Below, piece after piece: positions 7,101-13,121 of a stretch of DNA of 13,121 nt. The translations under genes were made by a program, and so were the position numbers. Below the pieces are notes generated by a model. The model made no database searches. It was not told where the DNA came from and saw only the letters and a program-made list of their open reading frames with translations. Within the stretch, counting starts at the first letter, position 1, and the number at the start of each line of letters is the position of its first letter. Source of the DNA: an uncultured Acidobacteriota bacterium (GTDB taxonomy: Bacteria > Acidobacteriota > Thermoanaerobaculia > Gp7-AA8); contig CAMPKJ010000137.1 of NCBI GenBank assembly GCA_946887105.1, positions 1 to 13,121 of the forward strand, written 5' to 3'.

Positions 7101-10100
7101 CGTGCATCTCATCGCCCATCCGGCCAACAGCATCATCTATTACAAGGCCGGGATGCTGTCGAAGGACGGCCGCTGCAAGACGTTCGACCAGTCGGCGAAC
7201 GGCTACGTGCGCGCGGAAGGGGCGGCGATGTTGCTCCTCAAGCCTGCCGCACAGGCGATCGAGGACGGCGATCGCATCCACGCGATTCTGCGCGGCAGCG
7301 CGACCAACCACGGCGGCCTGGCCAGCGGCCTGACCGTGCCGCATCCGGAGCGTCAGGCGAAGTTGCTCACCGCGGCATGGCACGCCGCCGGCGTGGCGCC
7401 GGAGTCACTCACCTACGTCGAAGCACACGGCACCGGCACGTCCCTCGGCGATCCGATCGAGGTGCAGGGTCTCCGCGAAGCGTTCGCAGACCGAGGCAGG
7501 TGCGGCATCGGATCGATCAAGACCAACGTCGGCCATCTCGAAGCCGCGGCCGGTCTGGCGGGACTGCTGAAAGTGGTCGCGTCGCTGCAGCATCGACAGC
7601 TGCCGCCGACGCTGCATTGCGATGTCGTCAATCCGCACATCGAGCTCGGCCAGTCGCTGGAGATCGTCCGCGAGCTGCGGCCATGGACCGCGCGCGATGG
7701 CGCGCGCCGCGCCGGCGTGAGCAGCTTCGGCTCCGGCGGCACGAACGCGCACGTGGTGCTCGAAGAGTTCGTCGCTCCGGCTGCGCGATCCGGCACCGTG
7801 CTTCCGAGTCTGTTCGTGCTTTCCGCGAAGAACGACGAACGCCTGCGCGCGTATGTCGAACGCATTCTGTCGTGGCTCAGCAGCAACGCAACGTGCGCGT
7901 TCGACGATCTGATCTTCACGTACCAGACCGGCCGTCAAGCGATGGACGAACGTCTGGCGATCGTGGCCTCGAGCACCGACGAGCTGCGGCAGAAGCTCGC
8001 CGCGCATCTCGCCGGTGAGCCGGTTCCGGATCTCTTCCGCGAGAACGTCACCAGACTGCCGGTGGCCACGAAGACGTTGATGAGCGGCGAAGCGGCGGAG
8101 GCGTTGCGGCGCATCGCGCTGAAGAACCGCGATCTGCGCTCGCTGGCCGTGCTCTGGACCTCGGGCGTCGCGATCGATTGGCGTTCGCTCTATGGCGAGC
8201 TTCCGCATCGCATCACCGTGCCGGCGTATCCGTTCGCGCGCGAGCGCCATTGGATTGCGCGTGCGCATCCGCTGCTCGATGCGAATCTCCGCACGACGTT
8301 CCGCCGCGACGACGTGTTCCTGCGCGATCACGTCGTGGACGGCCACGTGATCCTGCCCGGCGTCGCGCATCTCGAAATGGCGCGCGCCGCTGCGGGCGAC
8401 CCGGTGGCGGGGTTCCGCGACGTGTTCTGGGGACGGCCGCTGCTCGCCGGCGAGCGATCCGAGACCGCGTGCGTGCGCCTGACCTCGAACGCGTTCACGA
8501 TCCATCGCGACGGCCATCCGTCGTTCGTCTTCTCGCAGGGGACGATCGAGCGCGAGTCGACAGTCCGCGCGGCGCAGTTCGATCTCGATGAGATCCGCTC
8601 GCGGCTGCCCGTCCGCAAGAGCAAGGCCGAAACGTTCGATCATCTGACGCGCCTCGGCTTCGCCTACGGGCCATGGTTCCAGCGCAGCGAGGAACTGCAC
8701 TCCGGCGAACGCGAGGCGCTGGTGCGCATGCGCATGCCGCGCGATGAATGGCCGGCGTCCGCATGGCATCCGGCGCTGATGGACACGGCGCTCCGTGCGT
8801 CGTTCCTCATCGGTCTCGACCAGAACGCGCTCAACGATCATCTGCGCGTTCCGTTTTCCCTCGGCGCGGCGCGGCAATTCGCGCCGTTCCCGGAACGCTG
8901 CTGGGCGTACGCGCGCGTCGCGCAGCTGCAGAAGGACGGCGACCCGATCACCGACGTGTCGATCCTCGACGAGGACGGCGTGGAGGTGTTTCGCTTCGAG
9001 CGTTTCTTCGCCAAACGCTTCCAGCGCGCGACGGACGAACAGGCCGTGCACTTCTACCGGCCCGTGTGGCGCGCGGACGAGGGGCGGCGCAGCACGGCGA
9101 GCGTCGCGGTCGAGACGGCGGCGTCGCTGCCGGAGGTCGTCGATCGCGTGCGCGAGTTGCTGTCCCGGAAGACGAGACCGGCGACACGCATCCTCGCGGC
9201 GACCTCCGACGCTGCCATCGCCGGACTCGCGAAGGCGATGCCGGGCATCGCGCCGGAGGTCTCCATCGTCACCATCGACGCGGACGATCCGGCCGAGGGG
9301 TTGCGGCGCGAGCGGGAGCTCGATGCGCCGGGCGGAACCGAAGTCCGGTATCGGAATGGAGAACGCCTCGTGCGCGGCCTGGAGCGCATCGAAAAGCCGC
9401 ATGACGGAACGTCCGCATTTCGGCGCCACGGCTGTTACCTCATCACTGGCGCCATGGGCGGCCTCGGATTCCAGACCGCGTCGTATCTCGCGAAACATTA
9501 CGCGGCCGATCTGATCCTCATCGGACGCTCCGCGCCCGACGCTGCGAAGCTCGAGGCGCTGCGCGCGCACGCGCAGAGCGTCGAGTATCTGCGCGCCGAT
9601 GTTGCCGGCATCGCCGCGCTGCCGGACCGCCGCATCGATGGCGTGTTGCACTGCGCGGGTGTGGCCGGCGACGTCTTCACCGCCGGGACCACGCGCGAAG
9701 ACTTCGAGCGCGCCATGCACGCCAAAGTGCAGGGGACGCTTCATCTGCACGAGCTGACGAAGGATCAGCCGCTGCAGTTCTTCGTGCTCTTCTCTTCGAT
9801 CGCCTCGCTCCTCGGCGATTTCTCGCGCGGCAGCTACGCCGCGGCGAATCGTTTTCTCGATGCGTTCGCGGAATCGCGCAAGGGCCCGGGCAAGACGCTG
9901 TCGATCAACTGGCCGTACTGGCAGGACGGCGGGTTCTCGAAGGAGTTCTTCCGCGACGAGCACAACGAACGCGCGTACTTCCAGCAGTCGGGATTCACGC
10001 CGCTGACGACAGCCGCCGGCATGAGCGTGCTGGAATCGGCGCTGCGCTTCGAAGGATCGCAGGTCGTCGTGGCCACAGGCGATCGCGAAAAGATCGAACA

Positions 10101-12465
10101 CGCCCTCGGCGTACCCGCACCCGCCCGCGTTCCTCGGAGTTCCTCGGCGGTCCTCGGTTACTCGGAGGTTGTCGGAAGGGTACCGGCACACCGAGGAACC
10201 CGAGGAACGCCGAGGAACGCCGAGGAACTCTCGCGCGAGGTCGAGACGTACCTCATCCGGCAGATCGCGGTGGCCACCGGGCTCGCCGAATCGCGCATCG
10301 GCGTGGAGGAATCGCTCAGCAACTACGGCATCGACTCCATGATCATCATGGATCTCAACCGCCGCCTGCAGGCCGACTTCGCGTCGCTGCCGGGAACGCT
10401 GTTCTTCGAGTTCAACACGGTGCGCGATCTCGCGCGGTACTTCGTCGAAAACCGCGCCGATGAGCTGCGGGTCGTGCTGGGTGACGTCGCTGCGGTCGAG
10501 CCGATGGCGCCGGCACAAACACTACCGGTGCAGGCGCCGGCGCTGCGGAGCGCGAGCGCGAAATCCCGCGACGTGGCCATCATCGGAATGAGCGGCCGCT
10601 ATCCGATGGCGCGCAATCTCGACGAGCTGTGGGCGAATCTGCGCGACGGCCGCGATTGCATCGAGACCATTCCGGCGGAGCGCTGGGACTGGCGGGCGTA
10701 CTTTCAACCCGAGCATCCGCAGCCCGGGCAGACCAACAGCAAGTGGGGCGGGTTCATCGAGGACGTCGACAAGTTCGATCCGCTCTTCTTCGGCATCTCG
10801 CCGCGCGAGGCGCGCTACATCGATCCGCAACAGCGGCTGTTCGCCGAGGTGGTGTGGGAAGCGTGTGAAGACGCGTGCTACCGGTGGGACCGCAACAGCA
10901 ACAAAGCGGAGCTGCCGAAGGAAAACGACGTCGGCGTGTTCATCGGCAGCATGTACGACGACTACCAGTTCCTCGAGAAAGAAATCAGCACGAGCTACTG
11001 GAACTCCTTCATCGCCAATCGCGTCTCGTACTTTTTCAACTTCCGCGGGCCGAGCATCACCGTTGACACGGCGTGTTCGAGCTCGCTGACCGCCATCCAG
11101 ATGGCGTACGAGAACGTGCGCAATGGACAGTGCTACGCCGCCGTCGCCGGCGGCACGAACCTGTCCATTCATCCGAACAAATACTCGCGTCTCACGCAGC
11201 TCAACCTGTTGTCGAGCGAAGGCAAGTGCCGCAGCTTCGGCGCGGGCGGCAACGGCTATGTGCCCGGCGAAGGCGTCGGCGCGATCCTGCTGAAGCGCCT
11301 CGAGGACGCGGAACGCGACGGCGATCGCATCTACGCGGTCATCAAGGGCGGCGCGCTCAATCACGGTGGCAAGACCAACGGCCTCACCGTGCCGAACCCG
11401 AACGCGCAGGCGGCGCTGGTCGCGGATGCGTTGCGCGACAGCGGCATCGATCCGCGCCGCATCAGCTACATCGAAGCGCACGGCACCGGCACGTCGCTCG
11501 GCGATCCGATCGAGGTAGCGGGCCTGACCAAAGCGTTCCGCCAGCACACCGGCGATGCGCAGTTCTGCGCCATCGGCTCGGTCAAGTCGAACGTCGGCCA
11601 TCTCGAGGGAGCGGCCGGCGTCGTCGCGGTCCAGAAGGTCGTGCTGCAGATGCTGCACGGCCAGCTCGTGCCGTCGCTGCATTCCGAGACGCTCAATCCG
11701 ATCATCGACTTCGCGCAGTCGCCGTTCCGCGTGCAGCGGGAGCTGGCGGAATGGAAGGGGCCGCGCATCGCCGGCATCAGCTCGTTCGGCGCCGGCGGCT
11801 CGAACGCGCACTTGATCCTGGAGGAGTACGTCGCGCCGCCGCGTGTGGCGAGCGACGTTCGCGGCCGGTTCGCCGTCCCTCTCTCGGCGCGCAATGCCGA
11901 TCGTCTGCGCGCGTATGCCGGGCGCCTGCTCGCGTTTCTGGAGCGCACGGATGCCGCGCCCGCCGATGTCGAATCGCGTTTGCGCGCATTGCTGGCGCAG
12001 CTGCTTTCCGTCGCCGAGCACGAGATCGATGCGGACGCCGCGCTCTCCGACTACGGTGTCGATGACCTGCAGCGCCTGCGCATCCTCGACGTGTTGCGCG
12101 ATGCGTGCGCGGTCGAGGTGGAGACGTCCGCGTTCCTGCAGCGCAACACGCTCGGCGAGATCCTCTCTCTGATCGGCGCGCGCGATTTCACGATCGCCGA
12201 CGTCGCGCATTCCCTGCAGATCGGCCGCGAGCCGATGGCGGAACGGATCGAGCTCTACGCGAGTTCGATCGAAGAGCTCCGCGACCGGCTGAGGCAATGG
12301 CTCGCCACCGGCGCGCTCTCCGCGCGGCCGTCGTTCGTCGACACGCCGGCGCACGCGCGCAAGATCAGCCTGCCCACCTATCCGTTCGCGCGCGAGACGT
12401 ATTGGGTGCCGGACGCGGACGTGGTTCCTCGGAGTGCCTCGGTTCCGCGGAGTTCCTCGACGTGA
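4153..12465 (+). CDS. Trans-AT modular polyketide synthase with MT-GNAT-ACP loading unit
   Basis: This 2770-residue cytoplasmic megasynthase starts a polyketide chain and carries out its first extension. Domain order: methyltransferase 17-480, GNAT-like decarboxylase 483-676, ACP1 697-765 (Ser727), KS1 788-1210 (Cys957, His1092, His1128), DH1 1370-1625, KR1 1633-1980, ACP2 2027-2100 (Ser2062), KS2 2140-2562 (Cys2308, His2443, His2483), ACP-like insert 2605-2676. Both KS domains run into linkers ending YPFARE..YW/HW with no GHSxG and no room for an acyltransferase, so malonyl must come from a separate AT. The predicted product on ACP2 is an alpha,beta-unsaturated acyl chain built on a propionyl or isobutyryl starter. 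GTG 4153 is the first start after an in-frame TAG at 4141; TTG 4216 is an alternative and no strong Shine-Dalgarno is seen. The frame ends at a TGA inside a palindromic repeat although the DH of the next module continues in frame. Confidence 0.95.
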   Translation: MCVRFFAVQKSLHPGALDGNSLLSILNSYSHGYVAVPVIGACRRHGWLERLDLSAGNAGFLRVALHMFESLGWGREAAAKSAALPDEADALYGVPFAELFTRPESRALLGRTARALASCETTRLFDGAVMLPLLIALKQGSATLADLDDDVCALLRRNGLLERNAWTELGTQLIDRAYVMAIAGSYRPMLARMDELLFGDAASVFAEDPLTGESHVDRRLNVVASGMQHERYFRDAEERVLEIFNRMPVEAQPRALADMGCGDGSFLRQLYLAIRDRSERGKRLREHPLTLVGVDYNEAALIETRRTLEGLPFVTLAGDINDPQRLLRDLDAIGIDPKGVLHLRSFLDHNFRYAPPDDEAEEFSLTPGGVHVDADGAPVPPQQLLRAWAAHLRRWASAVNEHGLILLESHCLSPEMTQLHFDVAENFYFDALHGFSRQYLIDAESFLVVAASTGLFPRAQPKRYPKTLPFCRITLSHLEKRDYAVRQARLADVDALVRLETLCWPEELRASRAELQSRVERNPEGQFVVDCDGAVAAVIYSQRIESIDVLRDASVDRVADLHRAGGPVVQLLAVNVDPARQERNLGDQLLEFMLQRCSVMNGVTSVAGVTRCRDYGKQRDVAIEDYIRTRDAHGALADPILRFHELHGATVETLVGDYRPADVANEGCGVLIAYDLRNRERGGPRVARAAHASAGAFVEQAIRRILGNTREAAFAPDRPLMEMGLDSIDLLELHTQIQQQYALDLTPTFFFQANTAEKIRAFIEPRQQKVLVTPRNSEEPRGTQGTAVDGIAIIGIACRLPGGVDDLETLWTLLKEGKSAIGDLPPGRFSWPAGIEPDGAHRGIARGGFIADVDRFDAPFFRISPKEAECMDPQQRIVMELAWQALEDAGYAAQSLAGSPTSVYIGASGSDYARLLDQSGYDPTAHSGTGGSMAVLANRISYFFDFHGPSLQIDTACSSSLVAVHEAMQSLRAGESTMALVGGVHLIAHPANSIIYYKAGMLSKDGRCKTFDQSANGYVRAEGAAMLLLKPAAQAIEDGDRIHAILRGSATNHGGLASGLTVPHPERQAKLLTAAWHAAGVAPESLTYVEAHGTGTSLGDPIEVQGLREAFADRGRCGIGSIKTNVGHLEAAAGLAGLLKVVASLQHRQLPPTLHCDVVNPHIELGQSLEIVRELRPWTARDGARRAGVSSFGSGGTNAHVVLEEFVAPAARSGTVLPSLFVLSAKNDERLRAYVERILSWLSSNATCAFDDLIFTYQTGRQAMDERLAIVASSTDELRQKLAAHLAGEPVPDLFRENVTRLPVATKTLMSGEAAEALRRIALKNRDLRSLAVLWTSGVAIDWRSLYGELPHRITVPAYPFARERHWIARAHPLLDANLRTTFRRDDVFLRDHVVDGHVILPGVAHLEMARAAAGDPVAGFRDVFWGRPLLAGERSETACVRLTSNAFTIHRDGHPSFVFSQGTIERESTVRAAQFDLDEIRSRLPVRKSKAETFDHLTRLGFAYGPWFQRSEELHSGEREALVRMRMPRDEWPASAWHPALMDTALRASFLIGLDQNALNDHLRVPFSLGAARQFAPFPERCWAYARVAQLQKDGDPITDVSILDEDGVEVFRFERFFAKRFQRATDEQAVHFYRPVWRADEGRRSTASVAVETAASLPEVVDRVRELLSRKTRPATRILAATSDAAIAGLAKAMPGIAPEVSIVTIDADDPAEGLRRERELDAPGGTEVRYRNGERLVRGLERIEKPHDGTSAFRRHGCYLITGAMGGLGFQTASYLAKHYAADLILIGRSAPDAAKLEALRAHAQSVEYLRADVAGIAALPDRRIDGVLHCAGVAGDVFTAGTTREDFERAMHAKVQGTLHLHELTKDQPLQFFVLFSSIASLLGDFSRGSYAAANRFLDAFAESRKGPGKTLSINWPYWQDGGFSKEFFRDEHNERAYFQQSGFTPLTTAAGMSVLESALRFEGSQVVVATGDREKIEHALGVPAPARVPRSSSAVLGYSEVVGRVPAHRGTRGTPRNAEELSREVETYLIRQIAVATGLAESRIGVEESLSNYGIDSMIIMDLNRRLQADFASLPGTLFFEFNTVRDLARYFVENRADELRVVLGDVAAVEPMAPAQTLPVQAPALRSASAKSRDVAIIGMSGRYPMARNLDELWANLRDGRDCIETIPAERWDWRAYFQPEHPQPGQTNSKWGGFIEDVDKFDPLFFGISPREARYIDPQQRLFAEVVWEACEDACYRWDRNSNKAELPKENDVGVFIGSMYDDYQFLEKEISTSYWNSFIANRVSYFFNFRGPSITVDTACSSSLTAIQMAYENVRNGQCYAAVAGGTNLSIHPNKYSRLTQLNLLSSEGKCRSFGAGGNGYVPGEGVGAILLKRLEDAERDGDRIYAVIKGGALNHGGKTNGLTVPNPNAQAALVADALRDSGIDPRRISYIEAHGTGTSLGDPIEVAGLTKAFRQHTGDAQFCAIGSVKSNVGHLEGAAGVVAVQKVVLQMLHGQLVPSLHSETLNPIIDFAQSPFRVQRELAEWKGPRIAGISSFGAGGSNAHLILEEYVAPPRVASDVRGRFAVPLSARNADRLRAYAGRLLAFLERTDAAPADVESRLRALLAQLLSVAEHEIDADAALSDYGVDDLQRLRILDVLRDACAVEVETSAFLQRNTLGEILSLIGARDFTIADVAHSLQIGREPMAERIELYASSIEELRDRLRQWLATGALSARPSFVDTPAHARKISLPTYPFARETYWVPDADVVPRSASVPRSSST
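4201..5592 (+). other. PKS domain: AprA MT1/SxtA-type methyltransferase of the loading unit
   Basis: Residues about 17-480. The SAM-binding loop is ADMGCGDGS (257-265), followed by the acidic strand GVDYN. Two further blocks are HLRSFLDHNFRY (342-353) and LESHCLSPEM (407-416), the latter followed by ALHGFS (431-436). I recognise these as typical of starter-unit methyltransferases in MT-GNAT-ACP loading modules, recalled without an alignment. Relatives methylate ACP-bound malonyl once or twice; AprA MT1 needs a mononuclear metal. Number of methylations here cannot be read from sequence. Confidence 0.8.
5599..6180 (+). other. PKS domain: GNAT-like decarboxylase of the loading unit
   Basis: Residues about 483-676. 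The GNAT fold is indicated by YAVRQARLADVDAL at its start and by VVQLLAVNVDPARQERNLGDQL, a degenerate acyl-CoA loop. Thr610, His644 and Arg659 have the same spacing (34 and 15) as Thr355, His389 and Arg404 reported for the CurA loading GNAT. Enzymes of this group decarboxylate malonyl- or methylmalonyl-ACP to form the starter. Confidence 0.82.
6241..6447 (+). other. PKS domain: ACP1 (loading carrier)
   Basis: Residues 697-765. MEMGLDSIDLLEL carries the phosphopantetheine attachment Ser727. It should hold the malonyl-derived group during methylation and decarboxylation, then pass the starter to KS1. Confidence 0.92.
6471..6510 (+). repeat. Decanucleotide repeat cluster B in ACP1-KS1 linker
   Basis: Four contiguous 10-bp units: TCCGAGGAAC, TCCGAGGAAC, CCCGAGGCAC, CCAAGGAACC. 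In the PKS frame they encode PRNSEEPRGTQGT (774-786), a hydrophilic linker. Only one orientation is present. Confidence 0.88.
6514..7782 (+). other. PKS domain: ketosynthase KS1
   Basis: Residues about 788-1210. DTACSSSL contains Cys957; EAHGTGTSLGDPIEV contains His1092; NVGHLEAAAG contains His1128. The complete triad predicts an elongating, condensing KS that accepts the GNAT-derived starter. The linker after it (to YPFARERHW at 1359-1367) has no AT and no ACP-like insert. Confidence 0.95.
8260..9027 (+). other. PKS domain: dehydratase DH1
   Basis: Residues about 1370-1625. HVVDGHVILP provides His1393 in the HxxxGxxxxP motif; FAYGP is at 1503-1507; HPALMD provides the catalytic Asp1544. The usual DxxxQ/H motif reads DTALR here, with Arg1548 replacing Gln/His. 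The main His/Asp pair is intact, so activity is likely but not certain. Confidence 0.88.
9049..10095 (+). other. PKS domain: ketoreductase KR1
   Basis: Residues about 1633-1980; a short structural subdomain precedes the NADPH loop TGAMGGLG (1765-1772). Catalytic Lys1858, Ser1882, Tyr1895 and Asn1899 are all present. Asp1840 in HCAGVAGD sits where the last Asp of the B-type LDD motif falls, suggesting a D-hydroxyl product and so an E double bond after DH1; this stereochemical call is an inference. Confidence 0.9.
10128..10230. repeat. Palindromic decanucleotide repeat cluster C in KR1-ACP2 linker
   Basis: Left arm 10128-10165 has four units of CGTTCCTCGG type. Right arm 10191-10230 has four units of CCGAGGAACGC type. 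The arms are reverse complements with few mismatches around a loop of about 25 nt. The whole element is translated in frame (about residues 1992-2026), giving VPRSSS on one side and RGTPRNAEEL on the other. Confidence 0.88.
10231..10452 (+). other. PKS domain: ACP2
   Basis: Residues 2027-2100. NYGIDSMIIMDL carries the phosphopantetheine attachment Ser2062. It should hold the reduced and dehydrated product of module 1 for transfer to KS2. Confidence 0.92.
10570..11838 (+). other. PKS domain: ketosynthase KS2
   Basis: Residues about 2140-2562. DTACSSSL contains Cys2308; EAHGTGTSLGDPIEV contains His2443; NVGHLEGAAG contains His2483. WDWRAYF, SKWGGF and the overall pattern are typical of trans-AT ketosynthases. 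It should extend the unsaturated intermediate; no AT follows. Confidence 0.95.
11965..12180 (+). other. PKS insert: ACP-like domain lacking the attachment serine
   Basis: Residues about 2605-2676, inside the KS2 linker. From the GxD motif to the last helix it aligns without gaps over 40 residues with ACP1 (DYGVDDLQRL against EMGLDSIDLL). Asp2638 occupies the position of Ser727, so it cannot carry phosphopantetheine. The corresponding linker after KS1 lacks it. It could be structural or a docking element. Confidence 0.72.
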
Positions 12466-12509
12466 GAAGGAGCCCGCTCCGAGGAACTCCGAGGAACCCG
12501 AGGAACCGA
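12423..12509. repeat. Palindromic decanucleotide repeat cluster D at the KS2 linker-DH2 seam
   Basis: Left arm 12423-12459 has GGTTCCTCGG-type units, one of them degenerate. Right arm 12476-12509 has CTCCGAGGAAC-type units. They flank a loop of about 16 nt holding the in-frame TGA (12463-12465) and an AAGGAG (12467-12472). This is the same element type as cluster C. Confidence 0.88.
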
Positions 12510-13121
12510 CGCACTGCCTTCGCCGCACCCGCTGCTGGCTGCGAATGTCTCGACGTTCGAAGGGCAGCGGTTCCGTACCACGCTGCGCGGCGGCGAGAGC
12601 GTGTTGGCCGATCACGTCATCGGCGGGAAGAAGATCCTGCCGGCGGTCGCGTATCTCGAAACGGCGAGGGCCGGCGGCGAAATCGCCGGCAATGCCGCGG
12701 TCACGCGGATCAGCGACGTGGTGTTCGCGCGGCCGATCGTCGTCGCGGACGAAGCAGTCGAGATCGATCTCGAGCTGCGCGCCGATGGCGAGGCCGCGCG
12801 CTTCAGCGTCCGTGATGCGCATCGCGGCCTGTACGCGCAAGGGCGGCTTTCGTATGCATCGATCGCACCGGCCGAAACGCGCGATGTGCAGGCGATCGAA
12901 GCGCGCTGCGGCGAGCCGCTCGATGGCGCCGATTGCTACGCCGCGTTCGCGGAGAAGCATTTCGGCTACGGTCCGTCCTTCCGCTGCGTGCGGCGTTTGT
13001 GGCGCAACGATTCCGAGTGCCTGGCGCTGCTCGAGCCGGCGTCGGCGTTCGACGGGTTCCAGCTCCATCCCGGCTTGCTCGACAGTGCGCTGCAGGGCTC
13101 GATCCTCCTGTCCGGCGACGG
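12466..13121 (+). CDS. Polyketide synthase continuation: dehydratase DH2 (3' end outside window)
   Basis: This stretch continues the same reading frame as the upstream PKS after its TGA and is open to the right edge. From about 12514 it encodes a dehydratase. HPLLAAN opens the fold; HVIGGKKILP gives the catalytic His (codon 12613) in HxxxGxxxxP; FGYGPSF follows; HPGLLDSALQ gives a canonical DxxxQ. All key residues are present, so DH2 itself is not decayed. The first in-frame GTG is at 12601 (TTG 12604), after the first strand of the fold, so a separate protein would start oddly. AAGGAG at 12467-12472 has no start codon at proper distance. It could be the rest of one protein interrupted by a stop, or the first domain of a separate protein in a KS/DH split, which is a common split point in trans-AT systems. 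The domain call is firm; the gene boundary is not. Confidence 0.8.

Noticed and set aside
12460..12509. Selenocysteine insertion at the TGA
   Set aside because: The TGA lies in the loop of a repeat palindrome rather than before a SECIS-like stem, no selenoprotein homology exists at a PKS linker, and the surrounding residues are repeat-encoded.
12105..12815. Frameshift between KS2 and DH2
   Set aside because: KS2 and DH2 are both in frame 1 (positions 4153 and 12520 are equal modulo 3), so the break is a stop codon and not an indel.
7405..13068. Two very long minus-strand open frames (1037 and 848 codons) opposite the PKS
   Set aside because: They are Arg/His/Ala-rich mirror frames of high-GC codons, have no recognisable domains, and the plus strand encodes conserved PKS motifs throughout.

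Overview
The window looks like chromosome of a high-GC, diderm, probably soil-dwelling bacterium. The diderm inference rests on a TonB-type protein and a periplasmic NrfHA nitrite reductase. The gene mix and the arginine/alanine-rich coding style would fit Acidobacteriota or Myxococcota, but no rRNA or other marker is present, so the phylum is a guess.

Layout. (1) Positions 1-871, + strand: the C-terminal third of phosphoenolpyruvate carboxylase, cut by the left edge. (2) Positions 873-3872, - strand: a TonB C-terminal-domain protein, then nrfH and nrfA (tetraheme donor and pentaheme ammonia-forming nitrite reductase). The nrfA and PEP carboxylase stop codons face each other with one base between them. 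(3) Positions 3873-4152: a divergent intergenic region carrying a short tandem repeat. (4) Positions 4153 to the right edge, + strand: a modular polyketide synthase without acyltransferase domains (trans-AT type).

The polyketide synthase begins with a loading unit of methyltransferase, GNAT-like decarboxylase and ACP. This is the arrangement known from SxtA, AprA and GphF. It should methylate an ACP-bound malonyl group and decarboxylate it to propionyl- or isobutyryl-ACP. A full KS-DH-KR-ACP module follows and would give an alpha,beta-unsaturated intermediate. KS2 and DH2 then open a further module that runs off the window. The linker after KS2 holds an extra ACP-like fold that lacks the phosphopantetheine serine.

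The most unusual feature is a family of about 10-bp repeats (consensus TCCGAGGAAC or its complement). They occur in four clusters: one just upstream of the PKS and three exactly at domain seams inside it (ACP1|KS1, KR1|ACP2, KS2 linker|DH2). Two clusters are long imperfect palindromes. In the last one an in-frame TGA sits in the loop and ends the 2770-residue reading frame, although the DH domain continues in the same frame on the other side. The window therefore shows either a recently interrupted megasynthase, a natural KS/DH protein split with an unclear start, or a base error inside a hairpin.
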